Below, one piece after another: positions 1 to 12,003 of a stretch of DNA of 64,000 bases (position 1 is the stretch's first letter; each line of letters opens with the position of its first letter). The DNA lies in contig JAMYGW020000002.1 in the NCBI GenBank assembly GCA_025617375.2, forward strand, positions 1,178,001 to 1,242,000, in the 5' to 3' direction. This DNA is from Acarospora socialis (Eukaryota; Ascomycota; Lecanoromycetes; Acarosporales; Acarosporaceae). The notes below the pieces were generated by a model. That model was not told the origin of the DNA and did not search any database. It saw nothing but the letters and a program-made list of their open reading frames with translations. The position numbers and the translations under genes are program-made.

Positions 1-2314
1 GACGGGCGTAAGGCGTAGTTGGCGAGCGGCGACCGCCGGCTGCGCTGGATGGGCGGTCGAAGGTTGGTGAGGAGTTGGTGGTGTTGGTGGCAGTCGAGAA
101 CGGGTTGGTGCTGAAGAAGGCGCCGGACCGCTGAGACATGCTGCGGCTTATTGTGCCTGTTGATCGTTGAACTGAGTGTGTGGAGAGGTCTGAACGCGTC
201 GACAGCTCGCTGAGGGTTGAGGATGTGCGGTCGGCCTTGTCAGGTGAGGTGCGGCCAGTGTTGTGCAGTAAGGCATCCGCAGCAGTCCAGTCGCTGACCC
301 AATTCTGGACTTCGAGTTCTCGCTCCCTCGCAGACGAAACAGGTGACGGTGTCCGTGAAGGAACAGGGTGGCTTCCAAGAGGCGCTGGATCCCCGAACGG
401 ATCTAGATGTGGTGCAGAGCTGACAATGTTGCTTGCCGGTCTATCCCGAGGTACCTCCATTTCAACAGCTACTGGTTCGATCGTATCATTCTCGTGCTCG
501 TCACGTTCTTCAATTGGATGGATGCTGCTGACGACAAGACTTCGCCGTGGATCATCGAACCGGGAAGCTTGTTGGTAAGCGCCTCTCGAATGCAAACTTC
601 TTCTCAGCCCTCTTGTAGGGCTTGGTATCTCGACAAGAAGTCCAGTTCTTTCCGCTTCAGTGCCCCCGTATTCTTTCCACCCAGGACCTTCTCCAAAACC
701 TCCATTTCTGGCTAGCCCTTGAGCATTTCGAGGGACACGCTGTTGCTCACCCATCCAGTCCATAGCAGACTTCTCGCCACCGCGCCCGTCAATGCCGCCA
801 AGACCAAGACCGGAGGAATGAAACCTTTGTGCTCCCAATGCCAGTTCGCGCAGCTCTTTTTCGCGGGCTTCGCGACGACGTCTCGAGCGGCGAAAGAGCC
901 AGAACCACACTAGACCAGCTCCAATGATAGCAGCAAGACCGAGGGCCAAACCGGCGCCAATACCTGCTTTCTTTGAGGTCGTCGAACTGTCTGTATTTGC
1001 CTTGGGTGAGCCCGGTGACAGTGAAGGTGGGGGTGGCTTTGTGTAGCTGGACAGCCATGAGTTGGACGTGACGTTGTAGAAGAAGTTGCGAGTATTTAGA
1101 GACATCTCTGCTCGTTTCGTCGGTGACTTGGTCGATGCCGGAATCGCATATCCTCCAACAACCATCATCACCCCACCTGGCAGCATCACCGCACCGTGAC
1201 CATAGACTCCGGTGCCCCTATCGAGTTCAGATCCATTTTGCCTCGGTATAGTCCAAGTCCAATTACCACCACCGCCGTAACCTTTGCCCAGCTCTAGTAC
1301 TACCAGTTGAGGTTCAGCTGGCGTACCTACATCCCCAACCCAGCCACCAAATACAACAAGCCTCTCGCCGTCAGGCGTCAACACTGCGGTATGACCAGAT
1401 CGAGGATCTATATTTGCAATTGGTGAGGGTACATCAACGTCTTGGAAACTCCACGATTCCTCCGGTAGAGAGAACACGGCAACTTGAGACGTATTGATAA
1501 AGGCCTGTTGCGTGTGACCTCCTAGGAGGACGAAATTCTGCTGCCGAATCCCCTCGCCATTGGATGAGTTAGAGAAAGTAGGGTTCAATTCAGTTATACT
1601 GTAACCAGCCTCGGGTATAGGTGGCCCTCGACCAGATGTTATACCTAACTTGTATGTTGACGATGCAGACGGAGTGGAAGAGGATATGGCGGGGGCCAAT
1701 CTGAGCATAGAGTTTGAGTATTCGGCTGAGGACGTCCAGCCATTCGAAGATCCTGTTGCGGCTGGGCACATACCCCCGAAAATGTACAGTCCTGGCGAGT
1801 CTTGACCTTGACCAACAGTACTCGAGAAGGGGATGCCCGTCGATAAGTAGTTAGGCCCAGGCAGTCCATCATTTCCATCGGCATCGGGGATGGAGAGACT
1901 TTCTTTTGCCCAGTTGCCGTCTCCGTTGGCAGTTTTGTTGTCCTGTGTAAACCTCCAGAGCTGACCCCCTCTTGCGTCATCAGCACATGTGCCCGCGTAT
2001 ACCCAGATACTCCCCCATTCGTCCATGATTGGGGTGAACGCGACTCCATCCTCAGCAGTGAGAAATGGTAGGGATATGGATAGAGTTTTATAAGGTAGTC
2101 CCCGGGCGTTTAGGGTCGTTGTGGTATTAAGGGAGAATAGTCGGAAACTCGAGAATGAGGTCGAACTTGGCTGAAGGACGTATACGAGTTCACCAGCATG
2201 GTTTGGCGACAGAAAAGCTCTTGTTGGATTGTAGGGGAGGTCCGTGTAGGCGGGTACTGCCAGTAACGGAAGCAAGCCTACTGTCAGCTCAAATATGCGA
2301 ACAAACTTGAACAT
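1..2314 (-). CDS. Kelch-repeat (galactose-oxidase-like propeller) single-pass membrane protein, 3' end cut by window
   Basis: One uninterrupted reading frame starts at the ATG at 2314 and is still open at base 1 (771 codons seen, no stop). Residues 1-22 are a hydrophobic signal peptide. Residues of about 25-430 form kelch blades: repeated YIFGG, VLLGGH, VVFGGW and MVVGGY strands, and several N-glycosylation sequons. Residues of about 450-475 (GAGLALGLAAIIGAGLVWFW) are a transmembrane helix, followed by a basic stop-transfer run (FRRSRRRREAREK). The remaining 300 or so residues are a Ser/Thr/Pro-rich cytosolic tail with an isolated conserved-looking patch, NWVSDWTAADALL. Fungal kelch proteins of this layout are known, and some propellers mark polarity sites, but I cannot assign this one to a named gene. 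An upstream ATG is out of frame, so 2314 is the likely start. Inference: a surface or secretory-pathway sensor with an intracellular scaffold tail. Confidence 0.85.
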   Translation of the reverse strand, partial: MFKFVRIFELTVGLLPLLAVPAYTDLPYNPTRAFLSPNHAGELVYVLQPSSTSFSSFRLFSLNTTTTLNARGLPYKTLSISLPFLTAEDGVAFTPIMDEWGSIWVYAGTCADDARGGQLWRFTQDNKTANGDGNWAKESLSIPDADGNDGLPGPNYLSTGIPFSSTVGQGQDSPGLYIFGGMCPAATGSSNGWTSSAEYSNSMLRLAPAISSSTPSASSTYKLGITSGRGPPIPEAGYSITELNPTFSNSSNGEGIRQQNFVLLGGHTQQAFINTSQVAVFSLPEESWSFQDVDVPSPIANIDPRSGHTAVLTPDGERLVVFGGWVGDVGTPAEPQLVVLELGKGYGGGGNWTWTIPRQNGSELDRGTGVYGHGAVMLPGGVMMVVGGYAIPASTKSPTKRAEMSLNTRNFFYNVTSNSWLSSYTKPPPPSLSPGSPKANTDSSTTSKKAGIGAGLALGLAAIIGAGLVWFWLFRRSRRRREAREKELRELALGAQRFHSSGLGLGGIDGRGGEKSAMDWMGEQQRVPRNAQGLARNGGFGEGPGWKEYGGTEAERTGLLVEIPSPTRGLRRSLHSRGAYQQASRFDDPRRSLVVSSIHPIEERDEHENDTIEPVAVEMEVPRDRPASNIVSSAPHLDPFGDPAPLGSHPVPSRTPSPVSSARERELEVQNWVSDWTAADALLHNTGRTSPDKADRTSSTLSELSTRSDLSTHSVQRSTGTISRSMSQRSGAFFSTNPFSTATNTTNSSPTFDRPSSAAGGRRSPTTPYAR

Positions 2315-5300
2315 GGCGAACGTCTGCCCGCTGTCATAGAGATTGAAGAGCAGACGCGACGACCTGCGACAGCAAGTTTGAAGTGCTCAGCAGGGTACTC
2401 ATGGGTCCATGTTAGTCACTGAAGATGTCAGGACCATCCAAGCGACTTGCAAAGGAGTATGCCTCAAGTACTCAATTATCAGAGAATATGTCTTGAGATG
2501 TGGTCGTCAATCACCACTACTGAGCAAGCAAGTCAAATTGGCACAGTGAATGGCCGCTTGGAGGTCTAGAGTAAACACACAAAGGTCAGCCACATCGCGG
2601 CAACCAGAGGCTGGATGTACGACGATCGACAAATGGTGCTAATCCCCAGGATAGGGAACCCAGTCCAGTGGAAAAAGGGACACTAGGCCGCGTCTCCCTC
2701 CAATGGTTATCGAAGTCCGGGTTTCACAGGCTTGACGCATGGCATACATCCAAGGCCGCGACCTGACCGCGCAAGCCATGGCGGGGCGAGGTGATAGTAA
2801 ACAGAGGGTTGAGATGGCAACGAACCCGCCCCCATCTCATGATGGCGGCGAAAGCGAAATGTCATTGGCCGAAACTTCCGCGAGTGCCATCAAGACGCAT
2901 AATGATAGGACAGAAAATCCGCTTGGCTCACCCGTGATACCTAGGAACTGGAGGGGTTGACGAGCTTTTGCAGAAAGGGATTGTTGTTGGCACTTTCGCC
3001 AAGCAAATGGTACTCCGTAACGACGCTCGTTTGTAATCAACGCCGAGCGGTAAGACGTTCATACGTACATAGTACAACTTAACTATAGCGGCCAGTTCGG
3101 GAATCTTTATACGTGGACGAATCCAAGCCTGCCTCATCTTGAATCAACTAAGCAAACCCTTTAGAGATCTTTATCGAATACTACGGAGTACCCAAGGCGG
3201 CAAAGCGGCTAGCCGAGTAGTGGGTCGGATGGATGATGACTCCACAGCATGAACGGGACAGTTATGAAGGTAGAGTGTTACGATGGTATACTGTGGAGTC
3301 TTTCAAGGAATTGCCAAGAACGTTTCTTGGCTAGGCGGAGCCTGTCGATTATCAATATAATGAAAGTAGTCTACTCGTAGACGCTCTGGAACGAATCTCT
3401 GACAAACCTGTACAACTTCTTACCCAGGGTGCGCGTTGTAAGGTAGCCAAGCCGGTGATGCTCCAGCATGCGCAAACGAACGATCACGCGTGGCAAGAAG
3501 TTGCTGGTCAATGCGATTATTGTTGTCGTAGACGAACAGTGAGCAGAGTAGCGCTTGGACTTTCGGGCCCAATTGCGAATAGGTCGCAGTCAATAATTGC
3601 CCAGACGGCTTTTACCTTGGGAGCCCTATAATGACTGGTTCATTCGATAGGACGGAACTCCGTAGCTTGGAGGGTGGTTTCGTTGTGGCGAATGAGCAGC
3701 CTAGCATTGTATATTCCGCGGTGCCTATGAAGTAAAGTAGCCACGAGTGACTGCTGCTCTCTCGTTACTACTCCTGCGTCAATTAGGGATCCCATCCATG
3801 GTGGGCTCCTTAGGAGGCGTGGCCAGCCCCTGCATCGAATCAGCTTGGAAGCCTCGACGAGCAGTGCCGAATTCCGAGAATTGTCTGTACACTCCTCTGC
3901 TTCAACATTATTGAAAGGACATCGACGATGGTACCATTAGGGAGCTGGTGGACAACCCGGGCTAAGGAGACTAGTTGTACTCGTACGACTGTCGTATGTT
4001 TTAGCCTTGAGTTGGCGTAGTATCCAGCTGTCATCCGAGTGGGAAAGATGATCCACCAAGGAGTTAGGGGCCGTTATGAAAAGGAGCGCAGAGGGTGGCG
4101 CAAGGACTAATACTGAGCCGTAGTTGTAGTTGTATGCCTGACCAATTCATACTCTAATATGGTGAGCAGAGAACATCAATCTCTCGATAACAATGGATTG
4201 GAGCTGGCTGAAGCGAGCTGTTGAGACTGGTCAAATTCTCTCATTGGGAACGGCCCCTGAGATATGACCTGTCAGGTCCGGTTGACGATTCTTTGCCCAT
4301 TGGCCCGATATTGTGCTGGTAGATATACAACTGCTCTCTATCATCACATTGGGCTTCATCTAATGCGCTGCACGAGTGGGAATAATGCACTCACCAGCAT
4401 GCGCTCAGGGCAGCTAAATTAGCCAGCATAGCGAGACATCAAGAGGTCAAAATCGCTCGGTCTACAACCGCAGCATCTCCGGATGGCGAGGTCTTGAAAG
4501 GCTCGTAGAGACTTTTGTTTGGTTCGGACTTCGGCTCCATGGGAGGGCTGATCTGGGGTAGGATAGACGAAAGTCTGGGGTGAGGAGAGCTATATTAGGC
4601 GCTGATCGCGGCTCTGAAAAGAAAAGTTGATGCAGCGTCGTCTGCGTTGGTCCTAGTGTTTGGTTGATATCAATAAGCACCTGAAGTAGAAGAGTGTGAA
4701 GCGCAGTAAATGTTTAGCCCTTTATGACTATGACAACAGGAAACTCAAGGAGTAATATCGAGTAAGCAGATGGTGTCCAGCTGGTTCGGAGCCATGCCCG
4801 CCTTGCCTGCTTGCCCGTCGTGTGACGTAGAGACATTCGTAATAAGAAAGGAAATGGCCTTGAAGTTGCCCGGAAAATTGTTCGTATCAGGTCCGTCCGC
4901 TTGTTGGCAACACCACTGGTTCATTATTCAGGATACCTTAGTCGTACACCCTGGTCGATTCAGTTTGAACGAGTGGGACGCACAAGCGTTAATGTGCCAC
5001 CTGCTGTGCTCAGTATAGGTGGACTAGCGAATTGTCAAGGGATGTTATGCATAGATCAACAACATTTCCCTTTGTTAGCTGCTGCATCCTCCAATACGGG
5101 TAAGGGTCCGTAGTATGCGTAGTGAGGGGTGCCCTGCCTGAGCCTCTGAAAATAAGGGAAGGTTTGTTGGTGGCTGCTCAATCGTGCAGAGCTGTTATTA
5201 TTTTCGATATCTACCTACACTTCAGTGTTAAGCTGTTAAAACTGTTGGTGCTCTTGAGACAGGATCATTCCTCTTAATATCAACACCATCGTCACCGCAT

Positions 5301-6006
5301 CTTTGAGAGGGAGACTGGTCCGTCGCTTTGTGAGTCGGTCCTGGTGTTCGCCTCCCTACCATTTTGCGACCGACCGACCGACCGTATAAATAGTGTACGG
5401 GAGGCTGTTGATTCTGTTGGACAGAGGCGCCCCGGTTATCAGTGAAGTGGCCCACTAATTGCCGCTATTACCATCAGGCCCACCATCACCACCCAGTAGT
5501 GCTGCTCAGTGCCTACCCCATCATGTTAGGATCACGATAGCAGCCAAGGTCTTTCCCTTGTGCTCAATTTTCTCTACTGAGGTAGGTATTGCGCAGCATT
5601 GACCCTCAGTCCGTTCTTTGCCTTGGGTTTGTGACAGTCTTGACTCATGTTTGATGTCGATTGAGCGCATCTGACTGACAATATCGGTTGTCTTAGGCTT
5701 GGTCACTCCTTCCTGGGAGGAAGAATCCTGTTAGACCTGTATCGAGAAACACCACACCACAACCCAATTTGACGAGCCCGTGTCGGGCAACGTGACCTCT
5801 TCTGGCAGCGACTTGGCACCTGGTCCGCACCATCATCTGCAATGCTTTCAGATCCTTGCCACTAGGCATCCGAAACGGGTTGGTGCAGGCACAACGTCGT
5901 CATTTGCTGGGTACAATGGATTGATGCAGGCATCTGGCCTTATTACTTATCAGTAGGGTCAGAGTGTGACACTTTCGGACTCTTCCTTTGATAGATATCA
6001 GCGTGC
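2315..6006. other. Divergent intergenic region, no supported gene
   Basis: About 3.7 kb lies between the start of the leftward kelch gene and the start of the rightward kinase. Short open frames here (for example 4,770-5,018 on +) have no recognisable domain and no conserved start context. A GACC tandem run at 5,367-5,384 directly abuts a TATAAATAG box at 5,385-5,393, the best promoter candidate for the kinase. That would imply a leader of roughly 0.6 kb. The palindrome-like word TACTCCGTA recurs at about 3,011, 3,181 and 3,656. Confidence 0.6.
5367..5393 (+). promoter_or_regulatory. GACC tandem run plus TATA-like box
   Basis: A CGAC/GACC tetranucleotide run is followed at once by TATAAATAG. 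It lies about 615 bp before the kinase ATG and points the same way. The TATA match is seen directly; the promoter role is inferred. Confidence 0.35.
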
Positions 6007-9000
6007 ATGCTTGAAGACCACAAAGAGAAGCAGGATTGCCCAAAGGGCATTGACAATATGGAGGGAAGAGGAAGCGGGAACGAGAAGGGAAACCACAGAC
6101 AGCATGAAGACCCGTCACATGTGATAAACTCTCCGGCCTCGCCTTTGGTGTGCTCGCACGTCGTTGAGTCGGACTTTGCTGCGTCAGTAGACCGTGCGAT
6201 TCAGACGAGTAGTGCGGTCCACAACAGCGGTGCGTTGGTGACAAGGTCATCGTCGAGCGTGGACAGTTTCGCGAACGGCCCAGAATCAGAAATACCCTCC
6301 TCGATGCAGAGGTCAACTGTGACTCAGCGAGAGCCACGTTTGGTTGCGCAGCCGCAATCTCAGGGTCATGTTTTGGGATCGGAGGGGAGCTACTTTGCCC
6401 CAAGACATCTACTGAACCACACTACCTACCTTCCATTGACATCTTCCACTTCCACCGACTCCTCTCCTTTCCAAAGCTCGTATGCGTCGTCATCATCATT
6501 GCATAGCACGCAACCTACTCAATCTAATCCTAGAGCTGCCACGTTCAAGTCTGAAGAGCGCCCAGGTTTTTTAAGAGACCTGTCGAGCGTGTCGACGGCA
6601 AGCTCACAGACCATCGTTCCCACAAGAACATCGACAGCTTCAGCTCGTCCACCGACATTCAACCCCCGGACAGTGGATCCGGCTACAGCACCGAGGCGGC
6701 GGGACGATCCAATCTACCCTAACCAAGCCTTTTCCGTACTCCAGTCGCAATTTTACCCACCTCCGTATCAACCACACCCACTCCGCACGAGAAGTTCTCA
6801 TCCATCACAGCACTCTACGTACTCGAGCTCAGCAGCAAGCGCGCGGTACTCGAGGGAATATCCAGAGATGAAGCCTGGGTCTAGGACAGAGGGCAATACG
6901 CCATCTCCCAGTCCCGGCTTATTCACTCCATCATTTCCGTCTCCAAGCCAAACATCCGAAACCGATGACGATTCCCATTACAGCAGTCCCTTCTTACATC
7001 CATCCCATCGTCAGGCTCCCAAAGAGTAAGTCACCTAAGTTATTGCAGCAAGCTTTCGCATTGTGGCGAGATATGTACGATCCACCTCTCGCTCAGCCTT
7101 AGTACTCAGTCTCATAGAGTGAAATTGCCTAGCTTCGCAACGATGCTGACAATGTGTCGATAGGACTCATAAAGCCGAGCTTGACAGAGATCCCAAAACA
7201 GGCCGTAAGCTCGTCAACAACTATGAGATCTTGAACGAGATCGGCCGCGGCGAACATGGTAAGGTCAAAATGGGCCGAGAGCTCGGACACGGTACCATAG
7301 TCGCCATCAAGATTGTCCAGCGGTTTTCTAAACGGCGTCGATTGGGCAAGCTAGGTAGTCCTGAAGACAAGGTCAAGAAGGAGGTCGCCATCTTAAAGAA
7401 GGCACGACACCCTCATGTTGTCAGTCTGCTCGAGGTCATTGATGATCCAGAGTTGAAGAAGGTCTACATCGTACTCGAGTATGTTGAGTTAGGAGAGATC
7501 GTGTGGCGCAGAGCTGGCAACAAGGAAATCACAGCTCTGGTCCGAAAGCGAGTAACTTGTGAACGTGAAGGCTGCTTGGATGACCCTGCTCTACTTGCAG
7601 AAGAGGAGCGGTATGCCGAACAGCTCCAGCTGCGACGTGCGCAGAAGGAGAGGCGGTTCAACCGATCGAGAAAGCGAGATCAGCAGGAGACAGCCACTCT
7701 GTTCTGGAGTTTGGAACACGGAGGAGAGTCGGAAGAAGACATGTCTTCCGAAGCTGATATCCTGTCCCGCACCGCTACTCGTGAGTCGATGGCTGACACA
7801 CGGGCTAACACACATGAACCATCAGCTTCAACTCAAGACACCATATCCCATGTATCAACTCCTGGCAGTCACGCTCCTCCGCCGGTAGAAATGGATATTG
7901 GCCCTCTCGACTCCGACAATGAAGTAGAGCCAGCCTCTGCTCGGTCGACCACTCGATCCGGTTCGAGCACTGAGGGAAACATCCAGGACACTTCTCTTGC
8001 CAGTCTTGAGGGTACGATGTATGGCAGCTATGCACCCGATGCCTTCCGTGGGCGCAGTTCCAGCGGCATGTCTGGCAGGATGCAAGACAGCGACCCAATG
8101 ACAGTGACCGTATGGACTCACGAGGATGAGGAGTTTTCATATGTACCTTGTCTGACTATAAGCCAAGCACGGGAGGCGTTTCGGGACACAGTGCTCGGAC
8201 TCGAATATCTTCACTATCAGGGCATTATCCATCGTGACATCAAGCCTGCAAATCTTCTCTGGACTGCCACTCATCGCGTCAAAATATCTGACTTTGGAGT
8301 ATCTTACCTGGGCAAACCTATCAGGGAGGATGATACCGAACCTGCTCCTGAAGAGGAAACGCACGACCTTGATGAAGCCGTTGAACTGGCCAAGACGGTT
8401 GGCACGCCAGCTTTCTATGCACCAGAGCTATGCGACACTGACCTCTTCGAGACTGTTGCGCCAGCCCAACGCCCCCAGATTACTGGCCAGATAGATGTTT
8501 GGGCACTTGGTATCACTCTCTACGGGATGATATTTGGTCGCTTACCTTTCTCGGCCGAAGACGAATATCAGATCTTTCGGAAGATTGCGAAGGACGAGGT
8601 GCACATACCAAGTCGAAGGTTGAAAGCCGTTGAGGGTCATCCAAGTTCTAGGCCAAACTCACGCGCACAGATCGCACCATCTACCAACAGCAACAAAAGA
8701 GCAGACGATGAATTGTCTTACGATCTAGTGGGTGACGATCTAAGAGATCTCATTAAGCGCTTATTGCACAAGGATCCCTTGAAGCGTATCACCCTGAAGG
8801 AAGTTAAGGTTCATCCATGGGTAGTACATGGCATCACAGATCAGGTCGCTTGGATTGAAGAGACTGATCCATCCCGTCAAAGTCAAGGCAAGAAGATTGA
8901 GGTGTCAAATGAAGAAATCGCTGGTGCCGTGGTTAATCTATCGCTCGTTCAGCGGATGACTTCAGGTGTTCGCAAATTTGCTCGTGACCTGGGCTTTGGG

Positions 9001-10296
9001 AAGAGTAAAGAAGGTCGTAAGCGGGCGCCAAGCTCCACCAATTCCATCGAAGGAGGCCCTAGTTCGTCGGCATCCAGTGTGAGTACGGTCGGGAGAGACG
9101 GGAGGAGACCTAGTTTGAGGGGGGACGAATCGATCTACACCGCACTTAAGGCTTCAAGAGAGGGGGGAGAACACCCACTTGCACAGAGCGTAACTGCTAG
9201 CCCTGAACTCAGAGAAGATAACTGCTACTTTGATCAAACTGCCGTGACAAATTTGCAAGCGATCAATGCAGATACCTTGCCACGGTCCGGTAGACGGACA
9301 CAACGACCCAACGCGCCGGAACGGGTTGTCTCTGCCGCAGAGTCTACAAGGACCATAAGAGCGCCCATGCCGTCAGGAACTCGCATTCATAGCCCACCGC
9401 TGCCACAAGATTTGCCCAACACGCCAACCGTAATCGATACCATTACAAGCTCCAGCTTCGGTGGATTGCTCGGAGACGCCGGACGTCGTTTGGTAAAAGG
9501 GATGCGCAGCAGGGAGCGAAGGCACGATGGCACCGAGTACTCTAGTCGGTCATCCTCCGTTGACGGCGGATCATCTACATTCGATGACCCGCACTCTTCC
9601 CCAAGCATCGCAATCAGCAACACCATGGCAGCAGGCCAGCTCGACTCGCCGCCCGCACTCCGCGAAGCTCATTCCGCGCCACCAGTCAATTATCAGCAAC
9701 CTACAACGCTGCCGCATCGCCCCTTCCACCAACCCAGCATGTCAACCGTCGAAGAGCAAAACTCGCGCCGGCAACACCTCGAATTCGACCTCGCCACGGG
9801 ACACTCATCGAGACGAGCCTCCATGATCGAAGACTGCCCACCCTCGCCCGACGACGAGATCTTCTTCGCCAAACAACGCGAAGAAGACGCCCACCGGCAG
9901 CAAGCAGCCGGCACAATGGCACACTACCCGCCTCCGCTGCAGATCCTATCCTCGTCATCGGAAGACCATTTCACCAGCGGCATGTCGCAGAGCACCTCGC
10001 ACCCGAGCATCCCGTCCGTCATGAGCGGGGCGTCGTCGCTGTCCACCGCGACCGACGAGGGCCTGCTGCCGAAGGAGTTGGCCATCGGCTCGGTGATCCC
10101 GCCGCTGCTACGGACGCACGACACCATCACCAACGCCTCCTCGCGCAAGGGCAAGGTCGTGCTCGACGAGGAGGAGGAGGGGTATATCGGTGATCGCGAC
10201 AAGGGCACCGACGGCGATGACGACGAGGACGAGTCCGACGACGAAGACGAGGGTATCACGTTCGGGCCGAAGACGCAGAAACAGCAGAAAGCGTAG
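6007..10296 (+). CDS. SNF1-activating / CaMKK-family Ser/Thr protein kinase (Sak1/Tos3/Elm1, Ssp1 type)
   Basis: Exons 6007-7025 and 7164-10296 give 1,383 residues. The 138-bp intron has GTAAGT, a CTGAC branch site and TAG; splicing restores the family-typical lead-in THKAELDRDPKTGRKLVNNY. Residues 1-355 are Ser/Pro-rich and disordered. The kinase domain covers about 359-895: glycine loop GRGEHGKV, VAIK, HRDIKPANLL (near 695), DFGVS (near 715), APE (near 760), HPWV (near 890). Between the hinge LEYVELGEI and the C-lobe sits an insert of more than 200 residues, rich in Arg/Glu then Ser/Thr. The C-tail is long, disordered and ends in an acidic run (DGDDDEDESDDEDEG). Family knowledge: these kinases phosphorylate the activation loop of Snf1/AMPK and, in fission yeast, act under Ca2+ and stress. 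A calmodulin site is not obvious. The GC content rises sharply toward the 3' end of the gene. Confidence 0.9.
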
Positions 10297-10699
10297 GGAA
10301 AGAAACGCGTTTCCCTCTGGCTTCGGGGCATGAATGGATGCGAATGGATTGGCGTTTTACGGAAGAGACGGTTACTGAACAGGATAGACACGAGGAATGC
10401 TGGATTAGCGTGGCGTTCGGCGGCGGCGTGTACACAAGTCCTCTTTCTTACCTTGGCGGGAACTGCGTCCGCACATTGGGGGTTATAGTACCTACACTAC
10501 CCTACTTCGCCCCTTCTTCTTTCTCTTCTCTTCTCCGCTACCGACTTTATAGACTTGGGCTTCGCCGTGCTGGACCGAGCAAGGCGTGGCGAGAAATTGG
10601 CATGGGCATGGCATAGCATCTAACGAACAGAGGGAGGGGATAGCGAGTGCTGGGCTTCAGTTTGGCTTGGATGCGGAGTCGCACTTTGATGCTACACAT

Positions 10700-10733
10700 C
10701 TCCCTCTCCCTCTCTTTCTTTCTCTCTCTCTCT
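10700..10733. repeat. CT microsatellite
   Basis: Imperfect (CT)n/(CCCT)n pyrimidine run, seen directly. Confidence 0.9.
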
Positions 10734-10894
10734 GTCGCCTCGCCTTGCTGAGATCTACTGAACACGATGGCTGGATATGGCAGTGGGACATGTACTCGCT
10801 TCGCTTCGCTTCTCTTCTCTTCTCAGCTGCGGACCGACACCGAAGTTGGCTTGTATATGATAGCATACCTACAGATAGGATAAGACAAGATAGT

Positions 10895-10920
10895 AGAGCA
10901 GAGCAGAGCAGAGCAGAGCA
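10895..10920. repeat. GAGCA pentanucleotide repeat
   Basis: Five tandem units of GAGCA, seen directly. Confidence 0.9.
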
Positions 10921-11940
10921 CAATACACTACAATACCTAGCCCACTTTCGCCCCGTTGGCTTCTGAGGACGTAGAGTCTAGAATGCCCACACACCACCAG
11001 CGCAAAACCGCAGATTATTTAGTCAGTCAAGGTAGGTGTAGGTAGGCTCGTCGTGTTCCTCGTCATCATGAACGTACAGAGGGACCTTTTTCATGAAGGA
11101 ACCGCATCGATGCCTTGCGCTTAGGTGGGTAAGGTAGGCGTCCTGCATCCATCCGTGTGTGATGGTAGCTGGCGTGCGCTCTGCTCCTACGATAGCTTAG
11201 AGCTGACCTGTTGGGGGAAGAAGAAGAGGAAGAAGAGCGGTCGCTGGCTTGGGCTGGGATGGGGTGAAGAGTTGGATCTTGGAATCGATTGGAAGAGAAT
11301 GGAATGGAATGGATGGGGAGAAGAGAGGGGATGAGGGGTTGGTGGGTAAGTGAGTGGCCAGTGCGAACATTGCAAGGACTGTCGAGACGGAGGGCTTGGT
11401 GTTGAACTCGTTCACGAATCTTGTTTCGAAAAGAAAGGATGGAAGGCAATGGAGAGGGGGGGAAATGGGATGAAGTGGTCGGTAGGAAGGGGGAGGTGGG
11501 AGAAGATTGTTGGGTGGGTGTTCGGGAAGGGAGGGATTGTGTGGAGTTTGCAGTGAGTTCTTTCGTGGGAGGATTCATGTGTTGAGCTGCGCGATGGATT
11601 GGTTTGATTGAAAGCATGGAATGGGATGATGTTCGGTTGTGGAGGAGGTGCTTGATGGTCAGAGGTAGGATGGATGTAAGGTATATACAAAGTGAGTGTG
11701 TAAGGGAGGGAAGAGCTGTTGATAGAGTGAGCCTATGAGTTTCATTCTCGGGCCATCGACGGAAGAGGGTATATATACGTCCACGTGCCCATGTGTGTCA
11801 TGGGCAGTGAATGCAAGAACCTTTCATTCACTGCGCAACGTTTGGTTGGTGAATGACTGATGGTCAACTAATATATATGGCTGAAGAGGAACGAAGTTAA
11901 ACAAAACCAGACGCAAACTTCTCTCGCAGTTGAACACATC

Positions 11941-11976
11941 ACAAACACACACAAACACACACACACACACACACAC
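11941..11976. repeat. CA dinucleotide microsatellite in a 5' leader
   Basis: A mostly CA run ends about 28 bp before the ATG at 12,004, so it probably lies in the 5' UTR of that gene. Confidence 0.9.
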
Positions 11977-12003
11977 CGAGAACTGCAACTGATCCTCTTC
12001 AGA

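Larger units (their letters stand above)
10297..12003. other. Intergenic region with simple repeats, no supported gene
   Basis: This contains the kinase 3' region and the leader of the next gene. Simple sequence is frequent: a pyrimidine CT tract (10,700-10,733), a GAGCA pentamer run (10,895-10,920) and a CA run (11,941-11,976). From 11,200 to 11,680 the + strand is strikingly purine-rich, which opens long low-complexity Pro/Ser/His frames on the other strand. I judge these to be non-coding. TATA-like words at 11,769-11,777 and 11,871-11,878 precede the gene at 12,004. Confidence 0.6.

Noticed and set aside
473-484. GGTTCGATC, resembling a tRNA B box
   Set aside because: It lies inside the kelch coding frame, with no acceptor stem or A box at the right distance.
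4770-5113. Short + frames in the first large gap
   Set aside because: No domain, odd composition, mutually overlapping.
11066-11617. 183-codon - strand frame
   Set aside because: Low-complexity Pro/Ser/His peptide from a purine-rich + strand; no domain.
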